From contig NZ_CP084004.1 of NCBI RefSeq assembly GCF_020181355.1, positions 1,798,001-1,862,000 on the forward strand: a stretch of 64,000 nucleotides of DNA, given 5' to 3'. The notes beneath the pieces were generated by a model. The model saw only the letters and a program-made list of their open reading frames with translations, was not told the DNA's origin and ran no database searches. Positions 42,073-50,095 of the stretch are shown here, piece after piece. Source of the DNA: Collinsella aerofaciens. Its GTDB lineage: Bacteria > Actinomycetota > Coriobacteriia > Coriobacteriales > Coriobacteriaceae. Position numbers and translations under genes: made by a program. The stretch's first letter is position 1, and every line of letters starts with the position of its first letter.

Positions 42073-43113
42073 CTACCTCACCCGCTTCTTCAGCATGAGC
42101 GCGATAACCACCGGCGCGCCGAAGATGGCAGTGACGGCGCTGATGGAAAGCTCGACGGGAGAGAACAGCGTGCGCGCGATCAAATCGCAACCCGCGCAGA
42201 AGATGGCGCCTCCCAAGAAGCACGCAGGAATCACGCGGATGGGCTTCGACGACTTCAGCGCCGACTTCACGAGATGCGGAACCGCGATGCCTACGAACGA
42301 CACCGGACCAGCGAACGCGGTCACGCAGGCGGAGAGCATGCTCGCTAGAAGGACGAGCACCACGCGGAAGCGTGCGACGTTCACGCCGACGCTTTTCGCG
42401 TAGGCTTCTCCCAGCTGGAAGGCGGAAAGGGGCTTCGATATCGCGAATACGCATGCGCTCACGGTGATCACCACGACCACGATGACCGCGATGTCGTCCC
42501 AGCTCGAACCCGAGAAGCTACCCAAAGACCAGTTGTGCAGGTTCACGATGGACTGGTCGTCGGCGAAGGCGATGAGAAAGTTCGTCGCCGCCGAGCAGAT
42601 GTATCCCACCATGACGCCCGCCACGATGAGCATGGCCATGGAACTTATGCGCCGTGCGATGAGGAGCACGAAGCCGATGGTGATAAGCGATCCCAGAAAC
42701 GCTGCGGCCACCATGGCCGGCGAGGACATAGCCTGGTTCGCGCCCAGAAGCACGATCATCGTAAGCGCGACGACGAACTTTGCGCCCGAGGAGACGCCCA
42801 AGATGAACGGGTCGGCGATGGGGTTGTTGAAAAACGTCTGCAGCAGGAACCCGGAGAGCGAAAGTGCCCCGCCGAGAAGCACGGCTGAAAGCACGCGCGG
42901 CAGGCGAATCTCCCAGATGACTTGGCTTTCCATGGAATTGGCCGCGCCGCCCGAAAGGATGCCGGGGATGTGGTCTGCGGGCACGAGCACGCTCCCGATG
43001 CACAGGTTGGCCCCGACGAGCACGATGAGGGCAACGGCGAGCAGCGCCGTCACGACGCGACACCGCGCGGCGCGCCCCGATTCGTCGTATGTCATGGAAA
43101 GTCGGCTTCTCAT
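42073..43113 (-). CDS. ABC transporter permease, BtuC/FecCD family
   Basis: This 346-residue permease has about ten membrane helices. It has the family motifs RLPRVLSAVLLGGALSLSGFLLQ near residue 75 and GPVSFVGIAVPHLVK in the coupling region, followed by LLGGAIF-type CFLGGAIFCAGCDLIARTLF. It moves a corrinoid, siderophore or heme-like ligand. The start overlaps the BtuF-type gene's end region by four bases spacing and the stop abuts the ATPase start. Substrate is inferred as corrinoid from the riboswitch. Confidence 0.88.
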   Translation of the reverse strand: MRSRLSMTYDESGRAARCRVVTALLAVALIVLVGANLCIGSVLVPADHIPGILSGGAANSMESQVIWEIRLPRVLSAVLLGGALSLSGFLLQTFFNNPIADPFILGVSSGAKFVVALTMIVLLGANQAMSSPAMVAAAFLGSLITIGFVLLIARRISSMAMLIVAGVMVGYICSAATNFLIAFADDQSIVNLHNWSLGSFSGSSWDDIAVIVVVVITVSACVFAISKPLSAFQLGEAYAKSVGVNVARFRVVLVLLASMLSACVTAFAGPVSFVGIAVPHLVKSALKSSKPIRVIPACFLGGAIFCAGCDLIARTLFSPVELSISAVTAIFGAPVVIALMLKKRVR

Positions 43114-43117
43114 GGTG

Positions 43118-44689
43118 CTAGCCGAGCTTCCTCAGATAATGGAAGTCGCTCGCGTCATCGCCGGTGAACGCCCCGTGCAGCTCGTCGATAATGTCGGCGG
43201 TAGAAGTCATCTGCTGGTACATGTCGGCGCTTGTGACCCAGACGTTGCCGTTCTTCACGGCTTTGAACTGCGACAATAGCGCGTTTTTGCCTACAAAGTC
43301 GTTCAAGGTGGCAACCGATTCGTCGATGGTGCCGTTGTAGACGATGATGTCGGCATCCTTCGCCGTCGCGTAGAAGCGCTCCATTTCGAGCGTTACTGAC
43401 GAACCTGACGTCGACGCCGTCTGCGCGTCATCGAGCGCGTAGTTGCCGCCTGCAAGCTCGATCATCTGCGCCACGTAGTCGCCCGCCCGCCGCGTGACGG
43501 CGGCCCCGTTCGAGTTAATGTAGAAATACGCCACGGTTTTACCTGACGACGCAAGCCTCGACGTTTGCTCGACGCGGGCCTTCTGCTCGTTGAACAGGTG
43601 CGCGGCCTCGTCTTCCTTGTCGAACAGGACGCCGAAAAGCTTAATCCACTCGACGCGCCCGAGTGCTTCGGGCTCGCTCGACGACTGTTCGGTGAGCACG
43701 ACGAGTCCGAGCTTCTGCAGCTTTTCCTTCACATCGGGTGTGTGGTTGATCATGGTGTTCTCGATGGCGAGCGTGCAGCCCGAGGCCGATATTCGCTCGT
43801 AGTCGGGCGCGCTGTACTTGCCGCCGTAGGCGATCGCCCCACTTTCGAGCGCGCTTTTGAAGCCCGCGACCGAGCAATCGTCGGCCTTCGTGCCCGACAT
43901 GAAGATATTGTCGTTCGCATCGAGCGCGTCGACCAGGCACATCGTCGCCGACGACACGAGGTACACCTTGTCGGCGGGGCGCCTTATGACCGCGATGTCA
44001 GAGCTCAACCCATCAGGTACCTTCGCATCTTGCGGTACCACGAGGAAGCGCTCCCCGTTCGAAACGCAGATAAGCCGCAGGCCGCCTTCGAACTCGTCGA
44101 CAGTGAAGTGCTTGGCGTATTCAAGCTGAAGCGTCCCCGTCGGCTCCCAGCCGCAGCCCAAATCTGGGTTGTGGAAGTCGGCCGCGGCGCTTGAAGCCGT
44201 TCCCGCGGGGGAGTCGCCGCTTGCATCGTCGCCCGATTTCTCCTTCATGGTGGATGAGTCGAAGTGGAGCGTGTAGTCGATGGTGTGCGGCGTCGACATG
44301 GCGACGGTCTCGGCCGACACGGCGATGTCCTCGTCGAGCGTGACGGGTATCTCGAACGTGGAGTTGCCGCCGTCGTTTATGGGCGCGTAGTCCACGCCGT
44401 CGATGGTCATCTTGTCGTAGTTCGAACTCGACCAGGTGATGGTCGCGGTGTAGGTGTCGCCATCCTTCACAATTGTGGTGGGTGAGGCGATGCTTGCGCG
44501 CCCTGACCCGCCGGAAAGCGAGACGCTCACAGTGTATTCCTGAGAGCCCGTCGTGGCACCGGTCGCGTTCGGGCTCGCACTGCACCCCGCGAAGGGAAGC
44601 GCGAGCAGGGCGACGAGAACGCAGGCGATCGCGCGCGCCGCGATTCTGTGGCGCTTCCTGTTTTCCCCCTTGGGAAGAATCGACCGCAT
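43118..44689 (-). CDS. Corrinoid/metalloporphyrin-binding lipoprotein, N-terminal beta-domain fused to BtuF-type binding domain
   Basis: This is a 523-residue secreted lipoprotein. The signal peptide is unusually long in its n-region, then hydrophobic, with lipobox LPFAGC near 35. An N-terminal domain (about 50-150, VKDGDTYTATITWSSSNYDKM ... FEIPVTLDED) is clearly related to the neighbouring small lipoprotein. It is followed by a Ser/Ala linker and a type III periplasmic-binding domain (about 180-523) with ISASGCTLAIENTMINHTPDV and GRVEWIKLFGVLFD. It would pass its ligand to the BtuC/BtuD pair. The exact ligand is unproven. Confidence 0.75.
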   Translation of the reverse strand: MRSILPKGENRKRHRIAARAIACVLVALLALPFAGCSASPNATGATTGSQEYTVSVSLSGGSGRASIASPTTIVKDGDTYTATITWSSSNYDKMTIDGVDYAPINDGGNSTFEIPVTLDEDIAVSAETVAMSTPHTIDYTLHFDSSTMKEKSGDDASGDSPAGTASSAAADFHNPDLGCGWEPTGTLQLEYAKHFTVDEFEGGLRLICVSNGERFLVVPQDAKVPDGLSSDIAVIRRPADKVYLVSSATMCLVDALDANDNIFMSGTKADDCSVAGFKSALESGAIAYGGKYSAPDYERISASGCTLAIENTMINHTPDVKEKLQKLGLVVLTEQSSSEPEALGRVEWIKLFGVLFDKEDEAAHLFNEQKARVEQTSRLASSGKTVAYFYINSNGAAVTRRAGDYVAQMIELAGGNYALDDAQTASTSGSSVTLEMERFYATAKDADIIVYNGTIDESVATLNDFVGKNALLSQFKAVKNGNVWVTSADMYQQMTSTADIIDELHGAFTGDDASDFHYLRKLG

Positions 44690-44693
44690 GGCG

Positions 44694-45227
44694 TTACTTC
44701 AGTGCGTCGGCGCGCAGATCGACGCCGGCGGATTCGAACACGAGCGTGCGGTCGTACCACTGCTCTTTTCTAATACTCCACGCGGCGCAGGCGGTGTCCT
44801 CGTCGAGCGCTTCAACGGGCACGTCGTAGGTGTACTTGCCTTCCGCGTTTTCCACATAGGGGATGAAGTCGGCCTCGCTCGCGGTGGCAGCCTCGTCACC
44901 CGTGCCCATGAAGAGCTTGCCGTAGCCCGTGCCGGAAAGTGTCATCACGCAGTGCATGGAGCCGTTTTCCACGATGAGCTGGGCGTCCACAATCCTGAAC
45001 ATGTTCGAGCTGGAATCTACGGTGATCGGATAGGTGCCGTCGGCCACCTTGTCGGCGGTGATGGGGGCAGCGCTTGCGCCCTCGGGCGCATCGGCCGCCT
45101 GTTCGGTCTTTTCCTGGGAATCGGCATCGCTTGCCTTTGCGCTGTCGATTGAATTTCCGCCGCAGCCGGCGAGCGAGAACGCGAAAAGCGCCGCTGACAG
45201 GGCGAAGGCGAGGGTTTTCTTCAACAT
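44694..45227 (-). CDS. Small surface lipoprotein with NEAT-like/iron-transport-associated beta-domain
   Basis: This is a 177-residue lipoprotein with signal peptide and lipobox (FSLAGC). An acidic spacer (SDADSQEKTEQAADAP) is followed by a beta-rich domain with DGTYPITVDSSSNMFRIVDA, MTLSGTGYGKLFMGTG and YTYDVPVEALDED. The same pattern (VxDGxxxxxxTxSSxxYxKM, ... xIPVxLDE) occurs in the N-terminus of the adjacent binding protein. It is likely an extracellular ligand-capture partner. It follows cbiK by 145 bases holding a strong hairpin and precedes the binding protein by four bases. Confidence 0.65.
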   Translation of the reverse strand: MLKKTLAFALSAALFAFSLAGCGGNSIDSAKASDADSQEKTEQAADAPEGASAAPITADKVADGTYPITVDSSSNMFRIVDAQLIVENGSMHCVMTLSGTGYGKLFMGTGDEAATASEADFIPYVENAEGKYTYDVPVEALDEDTACAAWSIRKEQWYDRTLVFESAGVDLRADALK

Positions 45228-45290
45228 GGAGGGGGTTCCTTTCAATCGCTTCGACCGCCCGCGCCGTGCGGTGGGCGGGCGGGATGCGAA

Positions 45291-45337
45291 TGCAACGGGC
45301 ATGCGCCGTCGGTCGGGGAAGGCGCATGCCCGTTGCA
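45291..45337 (-). other. 17-bp perfect hairpin between cbiK and the small lipoprotein gene
   Basis: TGCAACGGGCATGCGCC (45291-45307) pairs perfectly with 45321-45337 around 13 bases. There is no T run on the minus strand, so it may be a processing or stability element letting cbiK and the downstream genes be expressed at different levels. Confidence 0.55.
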
Positions 45338-45372
45338 CGGGGACGCGACCGGCGCCCCCGTGCGCGGCGAGT

Positions 45373-46299
45373 TTACAGCTTGGCGATGGCGTCGTCCACG
45401 TGCGAGACGTAGATGTCGTCGACCGCGGCGTTCTGTCCCAGACCCTGGAGCAGGCACGTCACTTCGAAGCCAGCGGCCACGAACTTCGCAGCCCAGCTGT
45501 CGGGGTCGGTCTCGTCTGCCATGTCGTTGTTCGCGTGGTCGCCCGCGACCACCATGAACGGCGCGAGCACGGCCTTCTTGTACCCTGCGGCGCTCGCGGC
45601 GGCGATAACATCCTCGCAGGTCGGCTCAGCCTCGACGGTGCCGACGAAGAACTGCGTCAAGCCCTCGTTCTTGAACACTTCCTGCATCTTGGCATAGTCG
45701 GCGTTGGAATCGGCTTCGGTGCCGTGGCCCATGAGGCACAGCGCCGTCTTGCCGTCGTCGAAGGACGCCATGTTCTCATTAATGGCTGCGGCCACCTTCT
45801 TGTAGTCGTCGTCGGAGGTGAGCAGCGGGTCGCCGAGCGAGATCTTGTCGAACTTGTCGGCGTACTTGTCGAGCTCGTCTTTCACGTCGGCGTATTCCAA
45901 GCCAGCCATGAGATGCGTCGGCTGCACGACAATTTCCTTCACGCCGTCTTCCACGCAGCGGTCGAGCGCCTCGGTCATGTTGTCGATCGTGATGCCGTCG
46001 CGCTTCTTCAGCTTGTCGATGATGATCTGCGCGGTGAAGGCGCGGCGGATGTCGTAGTCCTGCCAGTACTTCTCGCGGATAGCGTCTTCGATGGCGCCGA
46101 TGGTGATGTGGCGCGAGTCGTTGTAGCTCGTGCCGAAGCTCGTGACGAGGATGACCGGCTTCACGGCCTTCTCCTTTTCACTCGATTTCTCGGAACTCGC
46201 GGAGGTGCTGGAGCAGCCCGCGAGCGCGACTCCGGCGAGCGCGAATGCTCCGGTTGCTGCGGCGCCCATGAAGCCGCGGCGTGACATCTGGTCGGACAT
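45373..46299 (-). CDS. cbiK: Exported sirohydrochlorin cobaltochelatase CbiK (Tat-signal lipoprotein)
   Basis: This 308-residue chelatase inserts Co2+ into sirohydrochlorin. It begins with a twin-arginine motif (MSRRGFMGAAA) and ends its signal with a lipobox (ALAGC, Cys29), so the enzyme should be folded before export and anchored outside the membrane. The mature part has ILVTSFGTSYND, a metal-site His in LCLMGHGTEAD, Glu in TVEAEPTCEDVI and a second His in VVAGDHANNDMAD. These match the two metal-binding His of CbiK. ATG 46299 follows GAGGAAAGG; the longer upstream frame is in the riboswitch tail. Exported CbiK forms are known in Desulfovibrio. Confidence 0.85.
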   Translation of the reverse strand: MSDQMSRRGFMGAAATGAFALAGVALAGCSSTSASSEKSSEKEKAVKPVILVTSFGTSYNDSRHITIGAIEDAIREKYWQDYDIRRAFTAQIIIDKLKKRDGITIDNMTEALDRCVEDGVKEIVVQPTHLMAGLEYADVKDELDKYADKFDKISLGDPLLTSDDDYKKVAAAINENMASFDDGKTALCLMGHGTEADSNADYAKMQEVFKNEGLTQFFVGTVEAEPTCEDVIAAASAAGYKKAVLAPFMVVAGDHANNDMADETDPDSWAAKFVAAGFEVTCLLQGLGQNAAVDDIYVSHVDDAIAKL

Positions 46300-46399
46300 G
46301 GTTTTTCCTTTCCTCGGTTTGCCGGTCCCCCGGCGACAGTTGCTTGTCGGCACAAGCGAAAGAAAAGCGCACCCCTCGGGGTTCACAAGGAGCTAACGC

Positions 46400-46550
46400 C
46401 ACGGCGATGCCGTGAGGAAAAGGCGAAGCAGTCTGGCTTGGGGCGCGAGGCGGTTCGCCTGCGCGTCCTACACAGTAATGTCCCTTGCCCAGGATTCCCA
46501 CCTGGTTCCCTCCGCAAGCCAGCGCGGGCTGTGCGGGCGCCGCGCCGGTC
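46400..46550 (-). promoter_or_regulatory. Cobalamin riboswitch upstream of cbiK
   Basis: On the minus strand the region carries the conserved AdoCbl-riboswitch core: GGAGGGAAccaGGTGgGAATCC, then GGGaCATtACTGTG, then the B12-box-type AAGCCAGActGC, in the right order and spacing. Downstream hairpins (CCCCGAGGGG and neighbours near 46370) could be the expression platform. It should shut off cbiK, the lipoprotein and the ABC genes when cobalamin is abundant. No equivalent core was seen on the plus strand for cbiF. Confidence 0.85.
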
Positions 46551-46757
46551 ATTTCCTTTTATCCGATTGTCATATGCTCGTTGCCGAAACTTTTACTATG
46601 ATAGTGGGCACTTGTGAACGTGTCAAAGCCAGGGCGGGCGGCATTGCGCCTCCTGCCTGCGTATTTGCGCCGATTGCCGCCGCAGGCGCCGTGTTTTGTC
46701 CGCTGCGCGAATGGCGGCGTCAACGGTTGCGATGAGAAACGGGAAGGGAAGGCTCGG

Positions 46758-47549
46758 ATGATTCATATCGTTGGCGCTGGCTCGGGCGCCGCCGACCTTA
46801 TCACGCTGCGCGGGGCGCGCCTTCTGCGCGCGGCCGACGTGGTCGTTTGGGCGGGGAGCCTTGTGAACCCCGAGCTGCTCGCTGAGTGCAAGGAATCCTG
46901 CATCGTCTACGACAGCGCGCACATGACCTTGGAGGAAGTGCTCGACGTGATGTGCGCGGCGGATGCGCGGGGCGAGGAAGTGGTGCGCCTGCACACGGGC
47001 GACCCGTGCCTGTACGGCGCCATCCAGGAGCAGATGGACGCACTCGACGCGCGCGGCGTGGACTACGAGGTGGTGCCCGGCGTGTCGAGCTTTTGCGGTG
47101 CCGCGGCGGCGCTTCGCCAGGAATACACGCTGCCGGGAATCAGCCAGTCGGTCGTGATCACGCGGCTTTCCGGACGTACCCCCATGCCCGCGGGCGAGGG
47201 CATGCGCACCATGGCGGAAAGCGGCTCGACTATGGTCATCTTCCTGAGCTCGGGTATGCTCGCCGAGCTTTCCGCCGAGCTTTTGGCCGCGGGCCGCAGC
47301 TCCGATGAGCCGGCGGCGCTCGTGTACAAGGCGACCTGGCCTGAGGAGCGCGTGGTGCGATGCACAGTGGGCACGCTCGCCGATGCGGGCGCGCGAGAGG
47401 GCATCGACCGCACGGCGCTCGTGGTGGTGGGCCGCGTGCTCGGAGCTCGCGGCAGGCTTGCACACAACGGCGCGCAAGCGGAGTCGTACGAGCGCAGCAA
47501 GCTTTACGACCCTTCGTTTTCCACGGGGTATCGGAAGGCGAGCAGCTAG
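46758..47549 (+). CDS. cbiF: Cobalt-precorrin-4 C11-methyltransferase CbiF
   Basis: This is a 263-residue SAM-dependent methyltransferase of the tetrapyrrole family. It has MIHIVGAGSGAADLITLRGARLL, the aspartate-containing LHTGDPCLYGA and VPGVSSFCGAAAALRQEYTLPGISQ, and VIFLSSGML, which fit CbiF/CobM. It adds the C11 methyl group. The start at 46758 follows GGGAAGGGAAGG. It is the first gene of the rightward cobalamin operon; the 200 bases before it hold a divergent promoter area and no riboswitch core. Confidence 0.88.
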   Translation: MIHIVGAGSGAADLITLRGARLLRAADVVVWAGSLVNPELLAECKESCIVYDSAHMTLEEVLDVMCAADARGEEVVRLHTGDPCLYGAIQEQMDALDARGVDYEVVPGVSSFCGAAAALRQEYTLPGISQSVVITRLSGRTPMPAGEGMRTMAESGSTMVIFLSSGMLAELSAELLAAGRSSDEPAALVYKATWPEERVVRCTVGTLADAGAREGIDRTALVVVGRVLGARGRLAHNGAQAESYERSKLYDPSFSTGYRKASS

Positions 47550-47550
47550 C

Positions 47551-48735
47551 GTGGCCTTCGAGCACTACATATATACCGGGACGACCCGCCTGCGCTGCGG
47601 CTACACCACGGGGAGCTGCGCCGCGCTCGCGGCGAAGGCGGCCTGCGAGATGCTTTTGTCACGAAAGCCCGTCGGCCGCGTGTCGATCGTCACCCCCGGC
47701 GGGCTGCCCGTCGAGGCGAACGTGGTCGACGCATGCATCGGCGAGGGGTGCGCCCAGTGCGCCGTGCGAAAGGACGCAGGCGACGATGCCGATGTGACTG
47801 ACGGCGTACTCGTGTACGCGCACGTGGAACATGCGGGGTCGGGCACGGGTGCTGCGGGCAGCAAGGACGTGCCCGCGCGCGAATCGGAAGTTTCCGTCGA
47901 TGGCGGCGTGGGCGTGGGGCGCGTGACATTGCCCGGGCTCGAGCAGCCGGTGGGGGCGGCCGCCATCAACGCGACGCCGCGCGCGATGATCACTTCGGCG
48001 GTGCGCGAGGTGTGCGCCGCGCACGGCTTTTCTGGAAATATTGCTGTGACGATTTCGGTACCCGAGGGTGTTGCCCTTGCCAAAAAGACCTTCAACCCGC
48101 ATCTGGGGATAGAGGGCGGCATCTCCATCCTGGGCACGACGGGCATCGTCGAGCCGCGCAGCCTCGCTGCCTTGCGCGACAGCATCGAGCTCGAGATCCG
48201 GCAGCATGCGGCTATGGGGCGGCGCGGAGTCGTGCTCACGCCCGGCAACTACGGCGGGCAGTTCATCTCGGGGCATTTCCACCTAAACGGTGCGCCGGTG
48301 GTCTTCATCTCCAACTTTGTGGGCGATGCGATTGACTGCTGCGTTCGCGAGGGATTTACCAATGTCCTTCTTGTGGGACACATCGGCAAGTTGGTGAAGG
48401 TCGCGGGCGGCATCATGGACACCCATTCGCGTACCGCCGACTGCCGCGCGGAGATTCTGGCCGCCCACGCGGCCATGGCCGGCGCGGGCGCGAAGACCGT
48501 GCGCGAGATCATGTCGTCCGTCACGACCACGGCGGCGCTCGAGGTAATCGAGGCCGCCGGCGTTGGGGACGCTGCGCGCGCCTCGCTCGCTGCGGCAATT
48601 GAGGACAGGTTGCGCCGTCGCGCGGCGGGCGCATGCGACATCGCCGCGGTCGTGTTCGACGCCGAGCGCCGCGAGCTTTTCCGCACGTCGGGCGCCGATG
48701 CAGTTATCGGGAAATTGGGGGCGACGTATGAGTAA
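47551..48735 (+). CDS. cbiD: Cobalt-precorrin-5B C1-methyltransferase CbiD
   Basis: This 394-residue enzyme methylates C1 in the anaerobic pathway. The CbiD signature LRCGYTTGSCAALAAKAA is near residue 13. The central LTPGNYGGQFISG-like block (GVVLTPGNYGGQFI) and LLVGHIGKLVKVAGGIMDTHS are also typical. The GTG start is two bases after the cbiF stop. The 3' end overlaps the cbiL remnant by eight bases, preserving translational coupling. Confidence 0.92.
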   Translation: MAFEHYIYTGTTRLRCGYTTGSCAALAAKAACEMLLSRKPVGRVSIVTPGGLPVEANVVDACIGEGCAQCAVRKDAGDDADVTDGVLVYAHVEHAGSGTGAAGSKDVPARESEVSVDGGVGVGRVTLPGLEQPVGAAAINATPRAMITSAVREVCAAHGFSGNIAVTISVPEGVALAKKTFNPHLGIEGGISILGTTGIVEPRSLAALRDSIELEIRQHAAMGRRGVVLTPGNYGGQFISGHFHLNGAPVVFISNFVGDAIDCCVREGFTNVLLVGHIGKLVKVAGGIMDTHSRTADCRAEILAAHAAMAGAGAKTVREIMSSVTTTAALEVIEAAGVGDAARASLAAAIEDRLRRRAAGACDIAAVVFDAERRELFRTSGADAVIGKLGATYE

Positions 48736-48961
48736 AGGCGTTCTGTACGGGGTGCGCCGTGCAATCGGCTGGCCGGGGACGAAGGTGGTCATGAAGGCGC
48801 GCCGCTCGCTTGCGGACACGAAGCGCTTCCTTTGCGAGGAGGGTGCCTTCGACGGTGCCGAGCTTGTAGAGGACTGTGGGCTTCCGGGCGAGCGCGTGTA
48901 CCGCTCGCTCGACGATGTGCCCGATCGGGGCAGCTACTTCTCGACGATGGTGGTGCGCTAG
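48728..48961 (+). pseudogene. cbiL: cbiL remnant with internal deletion (precorrin-2 C20-methyltransferase)
   Basis: This is a 77-codon frame with a good start that overlaps the cbiD stop. Its first nine residues (MSKGVLYGV) match the N-terminus of CbiL/CobI. After a short junction (RRAIGWPG) the rest matches only the CbiL C-terminal strand and tail (TKVVMKARRSLADTKRF; VEDCGLPGERVYRSLDDVPD; YFSTMVVR). Normal CbiL is about 230 residues, so roughly 150 internal residues including the SAM-binding core are missing. The deletion is in frame and keeps coupling to cbiG. No other CbiL is in the window. It cannot act as a methyltransferase. Confidence 0.78.
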
Positions 48962-50095
48962 ATGAGGGTTTCCTGCATAGCGTTCACTGAGAGGGGGTAT
49001 GCGTTGGCGGTGCGCACCGCACATGCGCTTTCCGATTGCGCGCAGACAGGTGAAGACGACCCTGGCTGGGACGTTTCCGTTTCGCGCGGGTTCGGCGAGG
49101 GGAAGGCCGACCTGCGCGCATGGACGGCGCTCGCGTGGGAAGCGTCGGACGCGCTTCTGTTCGTGGGCGCGGCGGGCATCGCCGTGCGGGCGATCGCGCC
49201 GCATGTCGCCTCGAAGGCAAACGATCCCGCGGTTGTGGCGATCGACGAGGCGGGGCGCTTTGCCGTCCCGCTTTTGTCGGGGCATTTGGGCGGTGCGAAC
49301 GAGCTTGCGCAAACTGTGGCACGCGCGGCAGGGGCCATCCCCGTCATCACCACGGCGACCGACGTCCGCGGCGTGTGGGCGGTGGATACGTGGGCGCGCT
49401 GTGCGGGGCTCGCCGTTTCGAATCCCGAGGCCATCAAGCGAGTGTCGGCGCGGTTGCTTTCGGGCGGGCGCGTGGCGCTCTATTCCGACATGCCGATTTC
49501 GGGACAGCCGCCTGAGGGGGTTGACATTGCGTCCGACCGCGCTCGGGCCGATATCGTCGTGTCGCCGTTCGCTGGCGCGAATGCAGGTGCGTCCGTTCGT
49601 GCGGCGGAGACAACGGGCGAGGTCGTGCCCGCCGGTGAGACGGGGAAGCCGGCGGGCGTGCGGGCGCAGGCGCCTGCGCCCGAGCCGCTTCGCCTTGTCG
49701 TGCCCTGCATCGTTGCGGGCATAGGATGCCGTCGCGGTGCGTGCGCCGAAGCGATCGAGGAGGCGTTTCTTCTCGCGTGCGGGCAGGTGGGTATCTCGCC
49801 TTCGGCCGTGCGCGAGGCGGCGACGATCGACGTGAAGGCGCACGAGGAGGGTCTGCTCGCCTTCTGCTGCGCGCGCAATATCCCGCTTGCGACGTATTCC
49901 GCAGAGGAGTTGTCGCAGGTCGAAGGCAGCGTTTCGCCATCTGATTTCGTGCGCGCGACGGTGGGGGTCGACAACGTGTGCGAGCGGGCAGCGCTCGCGG
50001 AGGGGGGCAAACTTATCTTCCCGAAGCTCGCTCACGGCGGCGTGACCGTCGCGTTTTCCAAGGTAACTATTAAACTTTCGTTTAAGGAACGGTGA
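48962..50095 (+). CDS. cbiG: Cobalt-precorrin-5A hydrolase CbiG
   Basis: This 377-residue enzyme opens the ring-contraction lactone and releases acetaldehyde. The N-terminal domain has LLFVGAAGIAVRAIAPHV and LLSGHLGGANELAQTVA. A central Ala/Gly-rich stretch leads to the C-terminal CbiG domain IVAGIGCRRGACAEAIEEAF. The ATG directly follows the remnant's stop. The gene overlaps cbiH by one base. Confidence 0.9.
   Translation: MRVSCIAFTERGYALAVRTAHALSDCAQTGEDDPGWDVSVSRGFGEGKADLRAWTALAWEASDALLFVGAAGIAVRAIAPHVASKANDPAVVAIDEAGRFAVPLLSGHLGGANELAQTVARAAGAIPVITTATDVRGVWAVDTWARCAGLAVSNPEAIKRVSARLLSGGRVALYSDMPISGQPPEGVDIASDRARADIVVSPFAGANAGASVRAAETTGEVVPAGETGKPAGVRAQAPAPEPLRLVVPCIVAGIGCRRGACAEAIEEAFLLACGQVGISPSAVREAATIDVKAHEEGLLAFCCARNIPLATYSAEELSQVEGSVSPSDFVRATVGVDNVCERAALAEGGKLIFPKLAHGGVTVAFSKVTIKLSFKER

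Noticed and set aside
46178-46552. Minus-strand open frame across the region upstream of cbiK
   Set aside because: It overlaps the cobalamin riboswitch core and has no gene-like start or domain.
46625-46660. Possible second cobalamin riboswitch upstream of cbiF (AAAGCCAGGGCGGGC)
   Set aside because: Only a partial B12-box-like string is present; the GGTGGGAATCC and ACTGTG core segments are absent on the plus strand.
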